Source: Streptomyces sp. NBC_01431
GTDB lineage: Bacteria; Actinomycetota; Actinomycetes; Streptomycetales; Streptomycetaceae
DNA: 64,000 nucleotides
Reading direction: 5' to 3'
Assembly: GCF_036231355.1 (NCBI RefSeq)
Contig: NZ_CP109496.1
Coordinates: 6,448,001 to 6,512,000, forward strand
Shown in pieces: positions 41,846 through 50,951 of the stretch (the first letter of the stretch is position 1; the number at the start of each line of letters is the position of its first letter). Made by a program: the position numbers and the translations under genes. The notes beneath the pieces were generated by a model that was given only the letters and a program-made list of their open reading frames with translations, made no database searches and was not told the DNA's origin.

Positions 41846-41859
41846 GGTCGGCCTCCTCC

Positions 41860-41874
41860 ATACATCCGATGTAT
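41860..41874. promoter_or_regulatory. Operator palindrome ATACATCCGATGTAT for the FadR-type regulator
   Basis: Six-base perfect arms around CCG, 14 bases upstream of the FadR-type start and immediately before its ribosome site. Symmetric TACATC-type sites are typical for FadR-subfamily repressors of sugar-acid genes. Autoregulation is inferred. Confidence 0.6.
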
Positions 41875-41915
41875 GGGCCCCATTATGCGGTCCCGGTCGT
41901 CGCGGGGTACACGAA

Positions 41916-41945
41916 AGGGGCGGCCGCCTCGCGGAAGCCGCCCCT
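41916..41945 (-). terminator. Terminator of the glycerol operon
   Basis: 9-bp perfect stem AGGGGCGGC/GCCGCCCCT around a 12-base loop, followed on the minus strand by TTCG; it lies 21 bases after the glpD stop. Confidence 0.7.
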
Positions 41946-41965
41946 CGCCGACGTGTGACGTACCG

Positions 41966-43576
41966 TCAGATCTTCTTGTTCAGCAGGTCGTCCACCTTGC
42001 CGCGGATCTCGTCCGTGGCCAGACCCCGGATCGTCAGGGTCGTGCGGCGGCGCAGCACGTCGTCGGCAGTTTCGGCCCACTCGTGGTCGCGGGCGTACAC
42101 GACCTGCGCCCAGATCTCCGGCGCGTCCGGGTGGATGCGCTCGGCGAGCGAGGCGTCCTCGTTGGCCAGGCGCGCGATGTCGAAGGACAGCGAACCGTAG
42201 TGCGTGGCCAGGTGCTTGGCGGTGTCGGCCGCCATCCGCGGGCCGGGCGCCGGGCCGTCCACCATGAGACGGTGGGCGACCGCGCGCGGGTTGGCTATGC
42301 CGGGCAGCGGCATCTTGCCGGGCAGCTGCGAGATGGGCTCGAAGTCGTCGCCGAGCGGGTGGCCAGGCAGCTGCTCCAGCTTCTTCATCACCGTACGGCC
42401 GATGTGGCGGAAGGTCGTCCACTTGCCGCCGGCCACCGACAGCATGCCGCCGCGGCCCTCGGTGACGACCGTCTCGCGCTTGGCCTTCGAGGTGTCGCCG
42501 GGACCGCCGGGCAGGACACGCAGACCCGCGAAGGAGTACGTGATCAGATCGCGGGACAGCTGCTGGTCGCGGATCGAGAACGCGGCCTCGTCCAGGATCT
42601 GAGCGGTGTCCGCCTCGGTGACCTTCACGTCCGCCGGGTCGCCCTCGAACTCCTCGTCGGTGGTGCCGAGCAGGAGCATGTCCTCCCAGGGCAGGGCGAA
42701 GGTGATGCGGTACTTGTCGATCGGGGTGGCGAGCGCGGCCTTCCAGGGGGCGGTGCGCTTGAGGACCAGGTGCGCGCCCTTCGACAGGCGGATGGAGGGA
42801 GCCGAGTTCGGGTCCTCCATCTTGCGCAGGTGGTCGACCCAGGGGCCGGTCGCGTTCAGGACGAGGCGCGCGTTGACCCCGAACTCCTCGCCCGACAGAC
42901 GGTCCTTGAGGTCGGCGCCGGTGACCCGGCCCCTGGTGAAGCGCAGGCCGGTGACCTCGGAGTGGTTGAGGACGACCGCGCCGGCCTCGGTGGCCGCACG
43001 GACCGTCATCAGGGCCATGCGGGCGTCGTTCATCTGGTCGTCGCCGTACACGGCCACGGCCTTCAGGTTGTCCGTACGCAGCTCCGGCACGTCCGCCGCG
43101 GCCTTCGCGGGGGAGAGCAGGTGGCCGACGCCGTCGCCGAAGGCGGACAGCGCCGAGTAGGCGAAGACGCCGGCACCCAGCTTGGCGGCGCCGTGCGGGC
43201 CGCCCTTGTACACGGGCAGGTAGAACGTGAGCGGGTTGGCGAGGTGCGGGGCCACCTGACGGGACACCGCACGCCGCTCGAAGTGGTTCTCCGCGACCAG
43301 CTTCACCGCGCCGGTCTGCAGGTAGCGCAGACCGCCGTGGAGCAGCTTGGAGGAGGCGGAGGAGGTGGCGCCGGCGAAGTCACCGGCGTCCACCAGTGCC
43401 ACCCGCAGTCCGGACTGCGCGGCGTGCCAGGCGGTGGAGATGCCCAGGATGCCGCCGCCGATGACCAGGAGGTCGTACGTCGCCTTGGACAGTTGCTCCC
43501 GAGTCTCGGCGCGGCTCGGGTGAGAGCCGGAGGCCGGGTGCGTCCCGAGGGCAGGGACGCTCTGCAGGGTGGTCAT
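41966..43576 (-). CDS. glpD: Glycerol-3-phosphate dehydrogenase, FAD-dependent
   Basis: 536 residues. LLVIGGGILGISTAWHAAQSGL is the FAD-binding dinucleotide fold near residue 38. ATSSASSKLLHGGLRYLQTG and LLLGTTDEEFEGDPADVKVT match GlpD. It oxidises glycerol-3-phosphate to dihydroxyacetone phosphate and passes electrons to the quinone pool at the membrane. It is the last gene of the glpF-glpK-glpD operon, starting 5 bases after the glpK stop. In S. coelicolor this gene is part of the gyl operon. Expression is expected to be induced by glycerol or its phosphate through the IclR-type regulator. Confidence 0.96.
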   Translation of the reverse strand: MTTLQSVPALGTHPASGSHPSRAETREQLSKATYDLLVIGGGILGISTAWHAAQSGLRVALVDAGDFAGATSSASSKLLHGGLRYLQTGAVKLVAENHFERRAVSRQVAPHLANPLTFYLPVYKGGPHGAAKLGAGVFAYSALSAFGDGVGHLLSPAKAAADVPELRTDNLKAVAVYGDDQMNDARMALMTVRAATEAGAVVLNHSEVTGLRFTRGRVTGADLKDRLSGEEFGVNARLVLNATGPWVDHLRKMEDPNSAPSIRLSKGAHLVLKRTAPWKAALATPIDKYRITFALPWEDMLLLGTTDEEFEGDPADVKVTEADTAQILDEAAFSIRDQQLSRDLITYSFAGLRVLPGGPGDTSKAKRETVVTEGRGGMLSVAGGKWTTFRHIGRTVMKKLEQLPGHPLGDDFEPISQLPGKMPLPGIANPRAVAHRLMVDGPAPGPRMAADTAKHLATHYGSLSFDIARLANEDASLAERIHPDAPEIWAQVVYARDHEWAETADDVLRRRTTLTIRGLATDEIRGKVDDLLNKKI

Positions 43577-43581
43577 GTCGA

Positions 43582-45123
43582 TTACTCCTCGTCCTCGATC
43601 CAGCCCATGGTCCGCTCTACGGCCTTGAGCCAGCTCTTGTACTCGCTGTCACGCTTGTCGGCGTCCATGCGAGGGGTCCATTCCGCCGCCCGGCGCCAGT
43701 TGGCGCGCAGCGCGTCGGTGTCCGGCCAGAAGCCGACGGCCAGACCGGCGGCGTAGGCGGCGCCGAGGCAGGTCGTCTCGGCGACCATCGGACGCACGAC
43801 GGGCGCGTCCAGGAAGTCCGAGAGGGTCTGCATCAGCAGGTTGTTGGAGGTCATGCCGCCGTCGACCTTCAGCGCGGTCAGCTCGACGCCCGAGTCCTTC
43901 GTCATGGCGTCGGTGATCTCGCGGGTCTGCCAGGCGGTGGCCTCAAGGACGGCGCGCGCGATGTGCGCCTTGGTGACGTACCGGGTGAGGCCGGCGATCA
44001 CACCGCGGGCGTCGGAGCGCCAGTACGGGGCGAACAGGCCGGAGAAGGCCGGTACGAAGTACGCGCCGCCGTTGTCATCGACCGAGGAGGCCAGGGTCTC
44101 GATCTCGGCGGCGGTCTTGATCATGCCCATCTGGTCGCGCATCCACTGGACGAGCGAGCCGGTGACGGCGATGGAGCCTTCGAGGGCGTAGACCGGCTTC
44201 TGGTCGCCGATCTGGTAGCCGACGGTGGTCAGCAGGCCGTTGTAGGAGTTGACGGGCTTGTCACCGGTGTTCATCAACATGAAGGTGCCGGTGCCGTAGG
44301 TCGACTTGGCCTCGCCCTCGGAGAAACAGGTCTGGCCGAACAGGGCCGCCTGCTGGTCGCCGAGCGCGGAGGCGACCGGGATGCCGTCCAGGACGCCGCC
44401 CTTGGCGTGTCCGTACACCTCGGCGGAGGAGCGGATCTCGGGCAGCACGGCCGCCGGGATGTCCATGGACTGGAGGATCTTGTCGTCCCACGCCATCTCG
44501 TGCAGGTTCATGAGCAGCGTGCGCGAGGCGTTGGTGACGTCCGTGACGTGCACACCGCCGTCGGTGCCGCCGGTCAGGTTCCAGATGACCCAGGAGTCCA
44601 TGGTGCCGAAGAGAATGTCGCCGCGCTCGGCGCGCTCGCGCAGACCCTCGACGTTGTCGAGCAGCCAGCGCACCTTCGGGCCCGCGAAGTACGACGCGAG
44701 CGGCAGCCCGGTCTCGCGGCGGAAGCGGTCCTGGCCGACGTTGCGGCCGAGCTCCTTGCAGAGCGCGTCGGTGCGGGTGTCCTGCCAGACCAGCGCGTTG
44801 TGCACGGGCTCGCCGGTGTGCTTGTCCCACATCAGCGTGGTCTCACGCTGGTTGGTGATGCCGATCGCCTTGACGTCGGCGGCGGTGATGCCCGCCTTCT
44901 CGATCGCGCCGGCCACGACTTCCTGGACGTTGGTCCAGATCTCGGTGGCGTCGTGCTCGACCCAGCCCGGCTTCGGGAAGATCTGCTCGTGCTCCTTCTG
45001 GTCGACCGAGACGATCCGGCCGTCCTTGTCGAAGACGATGCAGCGGCTGGAGGTGGTGCCCTGGTCGATGGCCGCGATGAACGGCCCGTGGCCGTGGGAG
45101 GACGTGGTGTGCGTGTCGCTCAT
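43582..45123 (-). CDS. glpK: Glycerol kinase
   Basis: 513 residues, the normal length. AAIDQGTTSSRCIVFDKDG is the ATPase-fold phosphate-1 motif, GITNQRETTLMWDKHTGEP and the adjacent NALVWQDTRTD the substrate site, and LKVDGGMTSNNLLMQ the adenosine motif. It phosphorylates glycerol with ATP to glycerol-3-phosphate, trapping it in the cell. It follows glpF by 42 bases and precedes glpD by 5, so all three are one transcript. CCAGGAG precedes the ATG. Confidence 0.97.
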   Translation of the reverse strand: MSDTHTTSSHGHGPFIAAIDQGTTSSRCIVFDKDGRIVSVDQKEHEQIFPKPGWVEHDATEIWTNVQEVVAGAIEKAGITAADVKAIGITNQRETTLMWDKHTGEPVHNALVWQDTRTDALCKELGRNVGQDRFRRETGLPLASYFAGPKVRWLLDNVEGLRERAERGDILFGTMDSWVIWNLTGGTDGGVHVTDVTNASRTLLMNLHEMAWDDKILQSMDIPAAVLPEIRSSAEVYGHAKGGVLDGIPVASALGDQQAALFGQTCFSEGEAKSTYGTGTFMLMNTGDKPVNSYNGLLTTVGYQIGDQKPVYALEGSIAVTGSLVQWMRDQMGMIKTAAEIETLASSVDDNGGAYFVPAFSGLFAPYWRSDARGVIAGLTRYVTKAHIARAVLEATAWQTREITDAMTKDSGVELTALKVDGGMTSNNLLMQTLSDFLDAPVVRPMVAETTCLGAAYAAGLAVGFWPDTDALRANWRRAAEWTPRMDADKRDSEYKSWLKAVERTMGWIEDEE

Positions 45124-45165
45124 GGGTGCTCCTGGGAAGTCCGAAGGGGTGCGATCAGCGTCTCG

Positions 45166-45942
45166 TCAGGCGAAGGCGATGTTGTAGAGGCCACCGGCGA
45201 GCGCGCCGCCGATCAGCGGGCCCGCGACCGGTATCCACGCGTAGCCCCAGTCCGAACCGCCCTTGTTGGGCAGCGGCAGCAGCGCGTGCATGATGCGCGG
45301 GCCGAGGTCGCGGAACGGGTTGATGGCGTATCCGGTCGGGCCGCCGAGCGAGAGGCCGATGCCGACCACGACCAGCGAGGTGATCAGCACTCCGATGACG
45401 CCCAGGCCCTTGCCGTCCGCGTTGAGGCCCTGGGTCAGGATCGCGAGCACCAGCACCGCGGTGCCGATGATCTCCGTGACCAGGTTCTGCACCGTGTGGC
45501 GGATCTCCGGGCCGGTCGAGAAGACGCCGAGCACCGGCCCCGCCTCGCTCTCGCGGGCCTCGACCGACTTGCCGTCGCCCACGATCTCGGGGTCGGTGAG
45601 GTGCGCGAGGAACTGGCCGTAGTAGGCGAGCCACACGAGCGCCGCGCCGAGCATGGCGCCGAGGAGCTGTCCGCCGAGGTACACGGGGACGTCGCTCCAC
45701 TTGGTGCCGCCCTCGATCGCGAGACCGAGGGTCACCGCGGGGTTGAGGTGGGCACCGGAGAGCGGTGCGGAGATGTAGGCACCGGTCAGTACCGCGAAGC
45801 CCCACCCGAAGGTGATCGCGAGCCAGCCGGCGTTCTGTGCCTTCGAGCGCTTCAGCGTGACGGCGGCGCACACGCCACCGCCCAGCAGGATGAGAACGGC
45901 GGTACCTATGGTCTCGCCGATGAAGATGTCGTGGCTGGACAC
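45166..45942 (-). CDS. glpF: Glycerol facilitator, MIP/aquaporin family
   Basis: 258 residues with six membrane spans. The GTG start is preceded by AAAGGAG. The first pore loop has AHLNPAVTLGL; the second reads GYAINPFRDLGPR, so the second NPA triplet is NPF, while the following Arg-Asp of glycerol channels is kept. It lets glycerol (and possibly other small polyols) diffuse in. It is the first gene of the operon with glpK and glpD, and its upstream region carries the motif shared with gylR. Confidence 0.94.
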   Translation of the reverse strand: MSSHDIFIGETIGTAVLILLGGGVCAAVTLKRSKAQNAGWLAITFGWGFAVLTGAYISAPLSGAHLNPAVTLGLAIEGGTKWSDVPVYLGGQLLGAMLGAALVWLAYYGQFLAHLTDPEIVGDGKSVEARESEAGPVLGVFSTGPEIRHTVQNLVTEIIGTAVLVLAILTQGLNADGKGLGVIGVLITSLVVVGIGLSLGGPTGYAINPFRDLGPRIMHALLPLPNKGGSDWGYAWIPVAGPLIGGALAGGLYNIAFA

Positions 45943-46312
45943 CCGCGACTCCTTTGTCCTTCGTCCAGGGGAAGGCGGGCCACCGGGTCCCTCCGGTGGT
46001 CCGCGCCCTCAATGGCTGAGGGCCCGGCCCATGGCGTTGTCACACTCTAACTCGTATTGCCGGTAGGTGTTCGACAATGCCGACCGCTGAACGGCAGTTT
46101 TGTCCTCGGGTTAACTCGGCGTCAAGGCTTCTGAGCCCGGAATCCCTGATCGTTACCACGTGGTACGAAGCGACAAACGCGGCCCCGATGCGACCACCAA
46201 GATCATGTAGTGCTATGGGGAGTCCCGGGATGCGGCGAGGAAACCGCGGGGAATCCGGGGCGGAGCCCCGGAGTGGCTGGCGCGGAGCCCCGGAGTAACC
46301 GGCGCGGAACCG
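45943..46312. promoter_or_regulatory. Glycerol operon control region with candidate GylR operator
   Basis: This 370-base gap lies between the glpF start and the gylR stop. GTGTTCGACAATGC at 46067-46080 recurs exactly upstream of gylR (47147-47160), making it the best candidate binding site for the IclR-type regulator; it sits 125 bases before the glpF start. The promoter for glpF should be beside it, but I cannot fix its boxes confidently. The part next to gylR holds a tandem 22-base repeat. No gene is visible. Confidence 0.6.
46261..46304. repeat. Tandem 22-base direct repeat downstream of gylR
   Basis: Two adjacent units (46261-46282, 46283-46304) sharing CGGAGCCCCGGAGT and the GGCG end, plus a third partial unit (CGGAACCG). 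The sequence just before unit 1 lets CCGGGGC pair with GCCCCGG around GGA, so it may act in termination of gylR. Confidence 0.65.
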
Positions 46313-47077
46313 TCAGAAGCGGCCGGCGCCCAGGTCGCGCGAGACCGCGCGGGCGCAGTCCCGTACCGCGGCGACCAGCTCGGGCCGCACCTCGCCGTCC
46401 TTGCAGACCCGCTCCACGGCGCCCGTGACGCCCACCGCGCCGACCGGCATCCGGCGGCGGTCGTGAATGGGCGCGGCCACCGAGGCCACGCCGTCCCAGG
46501 TCTCCTCGATGTCCGAGGCCCAGCCGCGCGCCCGGGTCAGGTCGAGCAGCTCCTCGAAGTCCTCCGCCACCGTGACCGTGCGCGGCGTGAACGCCTCGCG
46601 CATGGCATCCACGGCCTCCGTGTGCGCCACCGGGTCGTACGCGGAGAGCACCTTGCCGAGCGCCGTGGAGTGCAGCGGCTGCATGGCGCCCACTTCGAGG
46701 ACCTGGCGGCTGTCGTCGGGCCGGAAGACGTGGTGCATGATCAGTACGCCCTGCTGGTGCAGCACCCCCACGTACACGCTCTCGCCGCTCGACCTGGCCA
46801 GGTCGTCCGTCCACACCAGCGCGCGGGCCCGGAGTTCGTGGACGTCCAGGTAGCTGTTGCCCAGGCGCAGCAGCTCGGCCCCCAGCTGGTAGCGGCCCGA
46901 GGCCGGCTCCTGCTCCACGAAGCCCTCGGCCTGCAGGGTGCGCAGGATGCCGTGCGCCGTACCCTTGGCAAGCCCCAGCGCGGAGGCCACCTCGGACAGA
47001 CCGAGCCGCCGCTCGCCTCCCGCGAGCAGCCGCAGCATGGCTGCCGCCCGTTCGAGCGACTGGATGTTGCGCGCCAT
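46313..47077 (-). CDS. gylR: IclR-family regulator of the glycerol operon (GylR)
   Basis: 254 residues from the ATG at 47077 (MARNIQSLERAAAMLRLL); the frame is open upstream but not conserved. The winged helix-turn-helix (about residues 5-65) includes LSEVASALGLAKGTAHGILRTL. The IclR effector domain (about 80-250) includes MQPLHSTALGKVLSAY and PVGAVGVTGAVERV. It is located immediately upstream of, and in the same orientation as, glpF-glpK-glpD, exactly as gylR in S. coelicolor, where it represses the operon and itself until glycerol is supplied. The shared motif in both upstream regions supports the same control here. Confidence 0.94.
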   Translation of the reverse strand: MARNIQSLERAAAMLRLLAGGERRLGLSEVASALGLAKGTAHGILRTLQAEGFVEQEPASGRYQLGAELLRLGNSYLDVHELRARALVWTDDLARSSGESVYVGVLHQQGVLIMHHVFRPDDSRQVLEVGAMQPLHSTALGKVLSAYDPVAHTEAVDAMREAFTPRTVTVAEDFEELLDLTRARGWASDIEETWDGVASVAAPIHDRRRMPVGAVGVTGAVERVCKDGEVRPELVAAVRDCARAVSRDLGAGRF

Positions 47078-47146
47078 CGCGCTCCCTCCCTTTCGGGCAC
47101 TGCTGGAACCGGCTGTCGCCGCTGGAGCGGCCGGTTCTGAATCAAC

Positions 47147-47183
47147 GTGTTCGACAATGCTGAACAGTATCGGCCGTTGTCGA
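47147..47183. promoter_or_regulatory. Candidate GylR operator upstream of gylR
   Basis: GTGTTCGACAATGC (47147-47160) is identical to the motif upstream of glpF. Within it TGTTC and GAACA (47148-47166) form an inverted repeat with a 9-base centre, and TTGTCGA (47177-47183) mirrors TCGACAA. The site is 70-106 bases upstream of the gylR start, in the 301-base divergent gap with metH. The rest of that gap shows no gene, and I found no cobalamin or SAM riboswitch in the metH leader. Confidence 0.6.
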
Positions 47184-47378
47184 CCTTGTGTCACCGTGCG
47201 TGCGAACGCTCCGACCACATCAAGCCTGCGTCCGACCCGCGGCAGGCGGGCGCGCGCAGGGCGTCCGCCCCCTGATACGCCTGAGCGGACCCCTGGGCCG
47301 CCCGGTTAGGCTGGCGGCGTGCGCCCTCCCTCCGGACGGCGCAAAGCCGACAGCCGTCGCACTCCAGGGAGCACATCC

Positions 47379-50300
47379 ATGGCCTTGTTGCCGACCCCTT
47401 CCGCTGACAGCCGGACCCGTATCGACGCCCTCCGTGAGGCGCTCGCCACCCGGGTGGTGGTGGCCGACGGTGCCATGGGCACCATGCTGCAGGCGCAGGA
47501 CCCCACCCTGGAGGACTTCCAGGACCTCGAAGGCTGCAACGAGGTCCTGAACGTGACGCGCCCCGACATCGTGCGCTCGGTCCACGAGGCCTACTTCGAG
47601 GTCGGCGTGGACTGCGTGGAGACCAACACCTTCGGCGCGAACCACACGGCGCTGGGCGAGTACGACATCTCCGAGCGCACCTTCGAGCTCTCCGAGTCCG
47701 GTGCCCGGATCGCCCGCGAGGTCGCCGACGAGTTCACCGCGTCGAGCGGACAGCGGCGCTGGGTACTGGGTTCCATGGGCCCCGGTACGAAGCTGCCGAC
47801 GCTGGGCCACATCGGCTACACCACCCTGCGCGACGGCTTCCAGGCGAACGCCGAGGGCCTGATCGCCGGCGGTTCGGACGCCCTGATCGTGGAGACCACC
47901 CAGGACCTCCTCCAGACGAAGGCCGCCATCCTCGGTGCGCGCCGCGCCATGGAAGCCTGCGGCACCGACCTGCCGCTGCTGTGCTCGCTGGCGTTCGAGA
48001 CCACCGGCACCATGCTGCTCGGCTCCGAGATCGGCGCCGCGCTGACCGCGCTCGAACCGCTCGGCGTCGACATGATCGGCCTGAACTGCTCGACCGGCCC
48101 CGCCGAGATGAGCGAGCACCTGCGTTACCTCACCCGACACTCCCGTATCCCCTTGCTGTGCATGCCGAACGCGGGCCTGCCCGTCCTGACCCGGGACGGC
48201 GCGCACTTCCCGCTCGGCCCCGAGGGCCTGGCCGACGCACAGGAGAACTTCGTCCGCGACTACGGCCTGTCCCTGGTGGGCGGCTGCTGCGGTACGACCC
48301 CCGAGCACCTGCGCCAGGTCGTCGAACGGGTCCGCGGCACCGCCCCCGGCGTGCGCGACCCGCGCCCGGAGCCGGGCGCGGCCTCCCTCTACCAGACGGT
48401 GCCGTTCCGGCAGGACACGGCGTACCTGGCGATCGGTGAGCGGACGAACGCGAACGGGTCGAAGAAGTTCCGCGAGGCCATGCTGGAGGCCCGCTGGGAC
48501 GACTGTGTGGAGATGGCCCGGGACCAGATCCGTGAGGGCGCCCACATGCTCGACCTGTGTGTCGACTACGTGGGCCGTGACGGTGTGGCCGACATGGCCG
48601 AGCTGGCGGGCCGGTTCGCGACCGCCTCCACGCTGCCCATCGTCCTCGACTCCACTGAACTCCCCGTCATCGAGGCCGGGTTGGAGAAGCTCGGCGGCCG
48701 CGCGGTCATCAACTCCGTCAACTACGAGGACGGCGACGGGCCCGAGTCGCGGTTCGCGAAGGTCACCAAGCTGGCTGTCGAGCACGGTGCGGCGCTGATC
48801 GCGCTCACGATCGACGAGGAGGGCCAGGCCCGAACCGTCGAGCACAAGGTCGCCATCGCCGAGCGGCTGATCGAGGACCTGACCGGGAACTGGGGGGTGC
48901 ACGAGTCGGACATCCTCATCGACACCCTGACCTTCACGATCTGCACCGGTCAGGAGGAGTCGCGCGGGGACGGGATCGCGACGATCGGGGCGATCCGTGA
49001 ACTCAAGCGCCGCCATCCGCAGGTGCAGACCACGCTGGGGCTGTCCAACATCTCCTTCGGTCTGAACCCGGCCGCCCGTGTGGTCCTCAACTCCGTGTTC
49101 CTGGACGAGTGCGTGAAGGCCGGTCTGGACTCGGCGATCGTGCACGCCTCGAAGATCCTGCCGATCGCTCGCCTGGACGAGGAACAGGTCAAGGTCGCCC
49201 TGGACCTGATCTACGACCGGCGCGCCGAAGGCTATGACCCGTTGCAGCGGCTGATGGAGCTGTTCGAGGGCGTCAACATGAAGTCGATGAAGGCGGGCAA
49301 GGCCGAGGAGCTCCTCGCGCTGCCGCTGGAGGAGCGGCTGCAACGCCGGATCATCGACGGTGAGAAGAACGGTCTGGAGGCCGACCTGGACGAGGCGCTC
49401 CAGACCACGCCCGCCCTGGACATCGTCAACAACACGCTGCTCGAAGGCATGAAGGTGGTCGGTGAGCTGTTCGGCTCCGGCCAGATGCAGCTGCCGTTCG
49501 TGCTCCAGTCGGCGGAGGTCATGAAGGCCGCGGTGGCTCATCTGGAGCCGCACATGGAGAAGTCGGAGGCGGAGGGCAAGGGCACCATCGTGCTGGCCAC
49601 GGTGCGCGGTGACGTCCACGACATCGGCAAGAACCTCGTCGACATCATCCTGTCCAACAACGGCTACAACGTGGTCAACCTGGGCATCAAGCAGCCGGTC
49701 TCGGCGATCCTGGAAGCCGCCGAGGAGCACCGCGCCGACGTCATCGGCATGTCCGGCCTCCTGGTCAAATCCACCGTGATCATGAAGGAGAACCTGGAGG
49801 AGCTCAACCAGCGCAAGCTGGCGGCCGAATACCCGGTGATCCTCGGCGGCGCCGCGCTCACCCGGGCCTACGTCGAGCAGGACCTCCACGAGATCTACGA
49901 AGGCGAAGTCCGCTACGCGCGAGACGCCTTCGAGGGCCTGCGCCTGATGGACGCCCTGATCGGCGTGAAGCGCGGGGTGCCCGGCGCGGTCCTGCCGGAG
50001 CTCAAGCAGCGCCGCGTCCCCAAGCGGGACACGCCCGTCCTGGAAGTCAACGAGCCCGAGGGCTCGGTGCGCTCCGACGTGTCCACCGACAACCCGGTGC
50101 CCACCCCGCCGTTCTGGGGCACCCGCGTCGTCAAGGGCATCGGCCTCAAGGAGTACGCGTCCTGGCTGGACGAGGGCGCCCTGTTCAAGGGCCAGTGGGG
50201 TCTCAAGCAGGCCCGCGCGGGCGGCCCGACCTACGAGGAGCTCGTGGAGAGCGAGGGCCGGCCGCGGCTGCGGGGCTGGCTGGAGCAGCTGCACACCCGC

Positions 50301-50888
50301 AACCTGCTCGAAGCGGCCGTCGTCTACGGCTACTTCCCGTGCGTGTCCAAGGGCGACGACCTGATCCTGCTGAACGAGGACGGCTCGGAGCGCACCCGCT
50401 TCACCTTCCCCCGCCAGCGCCGCGGCCGCCGGCTGTGCCTGGCGGACTTCTTCCGCCCGGAGGAGTCCGGCGAGCGGGACGTGGTGGGCCTCCAGGTGGT
50501 CACGGTCGGCTCGAAGATCGGCGGGGCGACCGCCGAGCTCTTCGAGGCCAATTCCTACCGCGACTACCTCGAACTGCACGGCCTGTCCGTCCAGTTGGCC
50601 GAGGCGCTCGCCGAGTACTGGCACGCCCGGGTGCGTTCCGAGCTCGGCTTCGCGGGCGAGGACCCGGCCGAGGTCGAGGACATGTTCGCGCTGAAGTACC
50701 GCGGCGCCCGCTTCTCGCTCGGTTACGGGGCCTGCCCCGACCTGGAGGACCGGGCCAAGATCGCTGAGCTGCTCGAACCGGAGCGGATCGGAGTCCACCT
50801 CTCCGAGGAGTTCCAGCTCCACCCCGAGCAGTCCACCGACGCCATCGTCATCCACCACCCCGAAGCCAAGTACTTCAACGCCCGATGA
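47379..50888 (+). CDS. metH: Cobalamin-dependent methionine synthase
   Basis: 1169 residues from the ATG at 47379, preceded by AGGGAG. Four domains in order: homocysteine-binding (about 20-330, zinc cysteines in GLNCSTGPAE and GGCCGTTPEH); pterin-binding (about 345-620, IGERTNANGSKKF); B12-binding cap and Rossmann domain (about 650-880, with the cobalt-ligand His in RGDVHDIGKNLV); and the S-adenosylmethionine activation domain (about 930-1165). It transfers methyl from 5-methyltetrahydrofolate to homocysteine. All key motifs are intact. Divergent from gylR. A structured hairpin follows before the HAD gene. Confidence 0.97.
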   Translation: MALLPTPSADSRTRIDALREALATRVVVADGAMGTMLQAQDPTLEDFQDLEGCNEVLNVTRPDIVRSVHEAYFEVGVDCVETNTFGANHTALGEYDISERTFELSESGARIAREVADEFTASSGQRRWVLGSMGPGTKLPTLGHIGYTTLRDGFQANAEGLIAGGSDALIVETTQDLLQTKAAILGARRAMEACGTDLPLLCSLAFETTGTMLLGSEIGAALTALEPLGVDMIGLNCSTGPAEMSEHLRYLTRHSRIPLLCMPNAGLPVLTRDGAHFPLGPEGLADAQENFVRDYGLSLVGGCCGTTPEHLRQVVERVRGTAPGVRDPRPEPGAASLYQTVPFRQDTAYLAIGERTNANGSKKFREAMLEARWDDCVEMARDQIREGAHMLDLCVDYVGRDGVADMAELAGRFATASTLPIVLDSTELPVIEAGLEKLGGRAVINSVNYEDGDGPESRFAKVTKLAVEHGAALIALTIDEEGQARTVEHKVAIAERLIEDLTGNWGVHESDILIDTLTFTICTGQEESRGDGIATIGAIRELKRRHPQVQTTLGLSNISFGLNPAARVVLNSVFLDECVKAGLDSAIVHASKILPIARLDEEQVKVALDLIYDRRAEGYDPLQRLMELFEGVNMKSMKAGKAEELLALPLEERLQRRIIDGEKNGLEADLDEALQTTPALDIVNNTLLEGMKVVGELFGSGQMQLPFVLQSAEVMKAAVAHLEPHMEKSEAEGKGTIVLATVRGDVHDIGKNLVDIILSNNGYNVVNLGIKQPVSAILEAAEEHRADVIGMSGLLVKSTVIMKENLEELNQRKLAAEYPVILGGAALTRAYVEQDLHEIYEGEVRYARDAFEGLRLMDALIGVKRGVPGAVLPELKQRRVPKRDTPVLEVNEPEGSVRSDVSTDNPVPTPPFWGTRVVKGIGLKEYASWLDEGALFKGQWGLKQARAGGPTYEELVESEGRPRLRGWLEQLHTRNLLEAAVVYGYFPCVSKGDDLILLNEDGSERTRFTFPRQRRGRRLCLADFFRPEESGERDVVGLQVVTVGSKIGGATAELFEANSYRDYLELHGLSVQLAEALAEYWHARVRSELGFAGEDPAEVEDMFALKYRGARFSLGYGACPDLEDRAKIAELLEPERIGVHLSEEFQLHPEQSTDAIVIHHPEAKYFNAR

Positions 50889-50951
50889 CAGAGCGCGGGA
50901 GATAATTCAGCGCGCGTTCAGCGGGGCGGACGTACACTGGTCGGCCCAGTA

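Noticed and set aside
47078..47378. Possible cobalamin or SAM riboswitch in the metH leader
   Set aside because: I looked for a B12-box-like element and conserved riboswitch helices and did not see them; the leader downstream of a plausible promoter is short.
47220..50858. Very long open frame (1212 codons) on the minus strand opposite metH
   Set aside because: metH on the plus strand has all its domain motifs. The antisense frame lacks any recognisable family and is a by-product of GC-rich codon usage.
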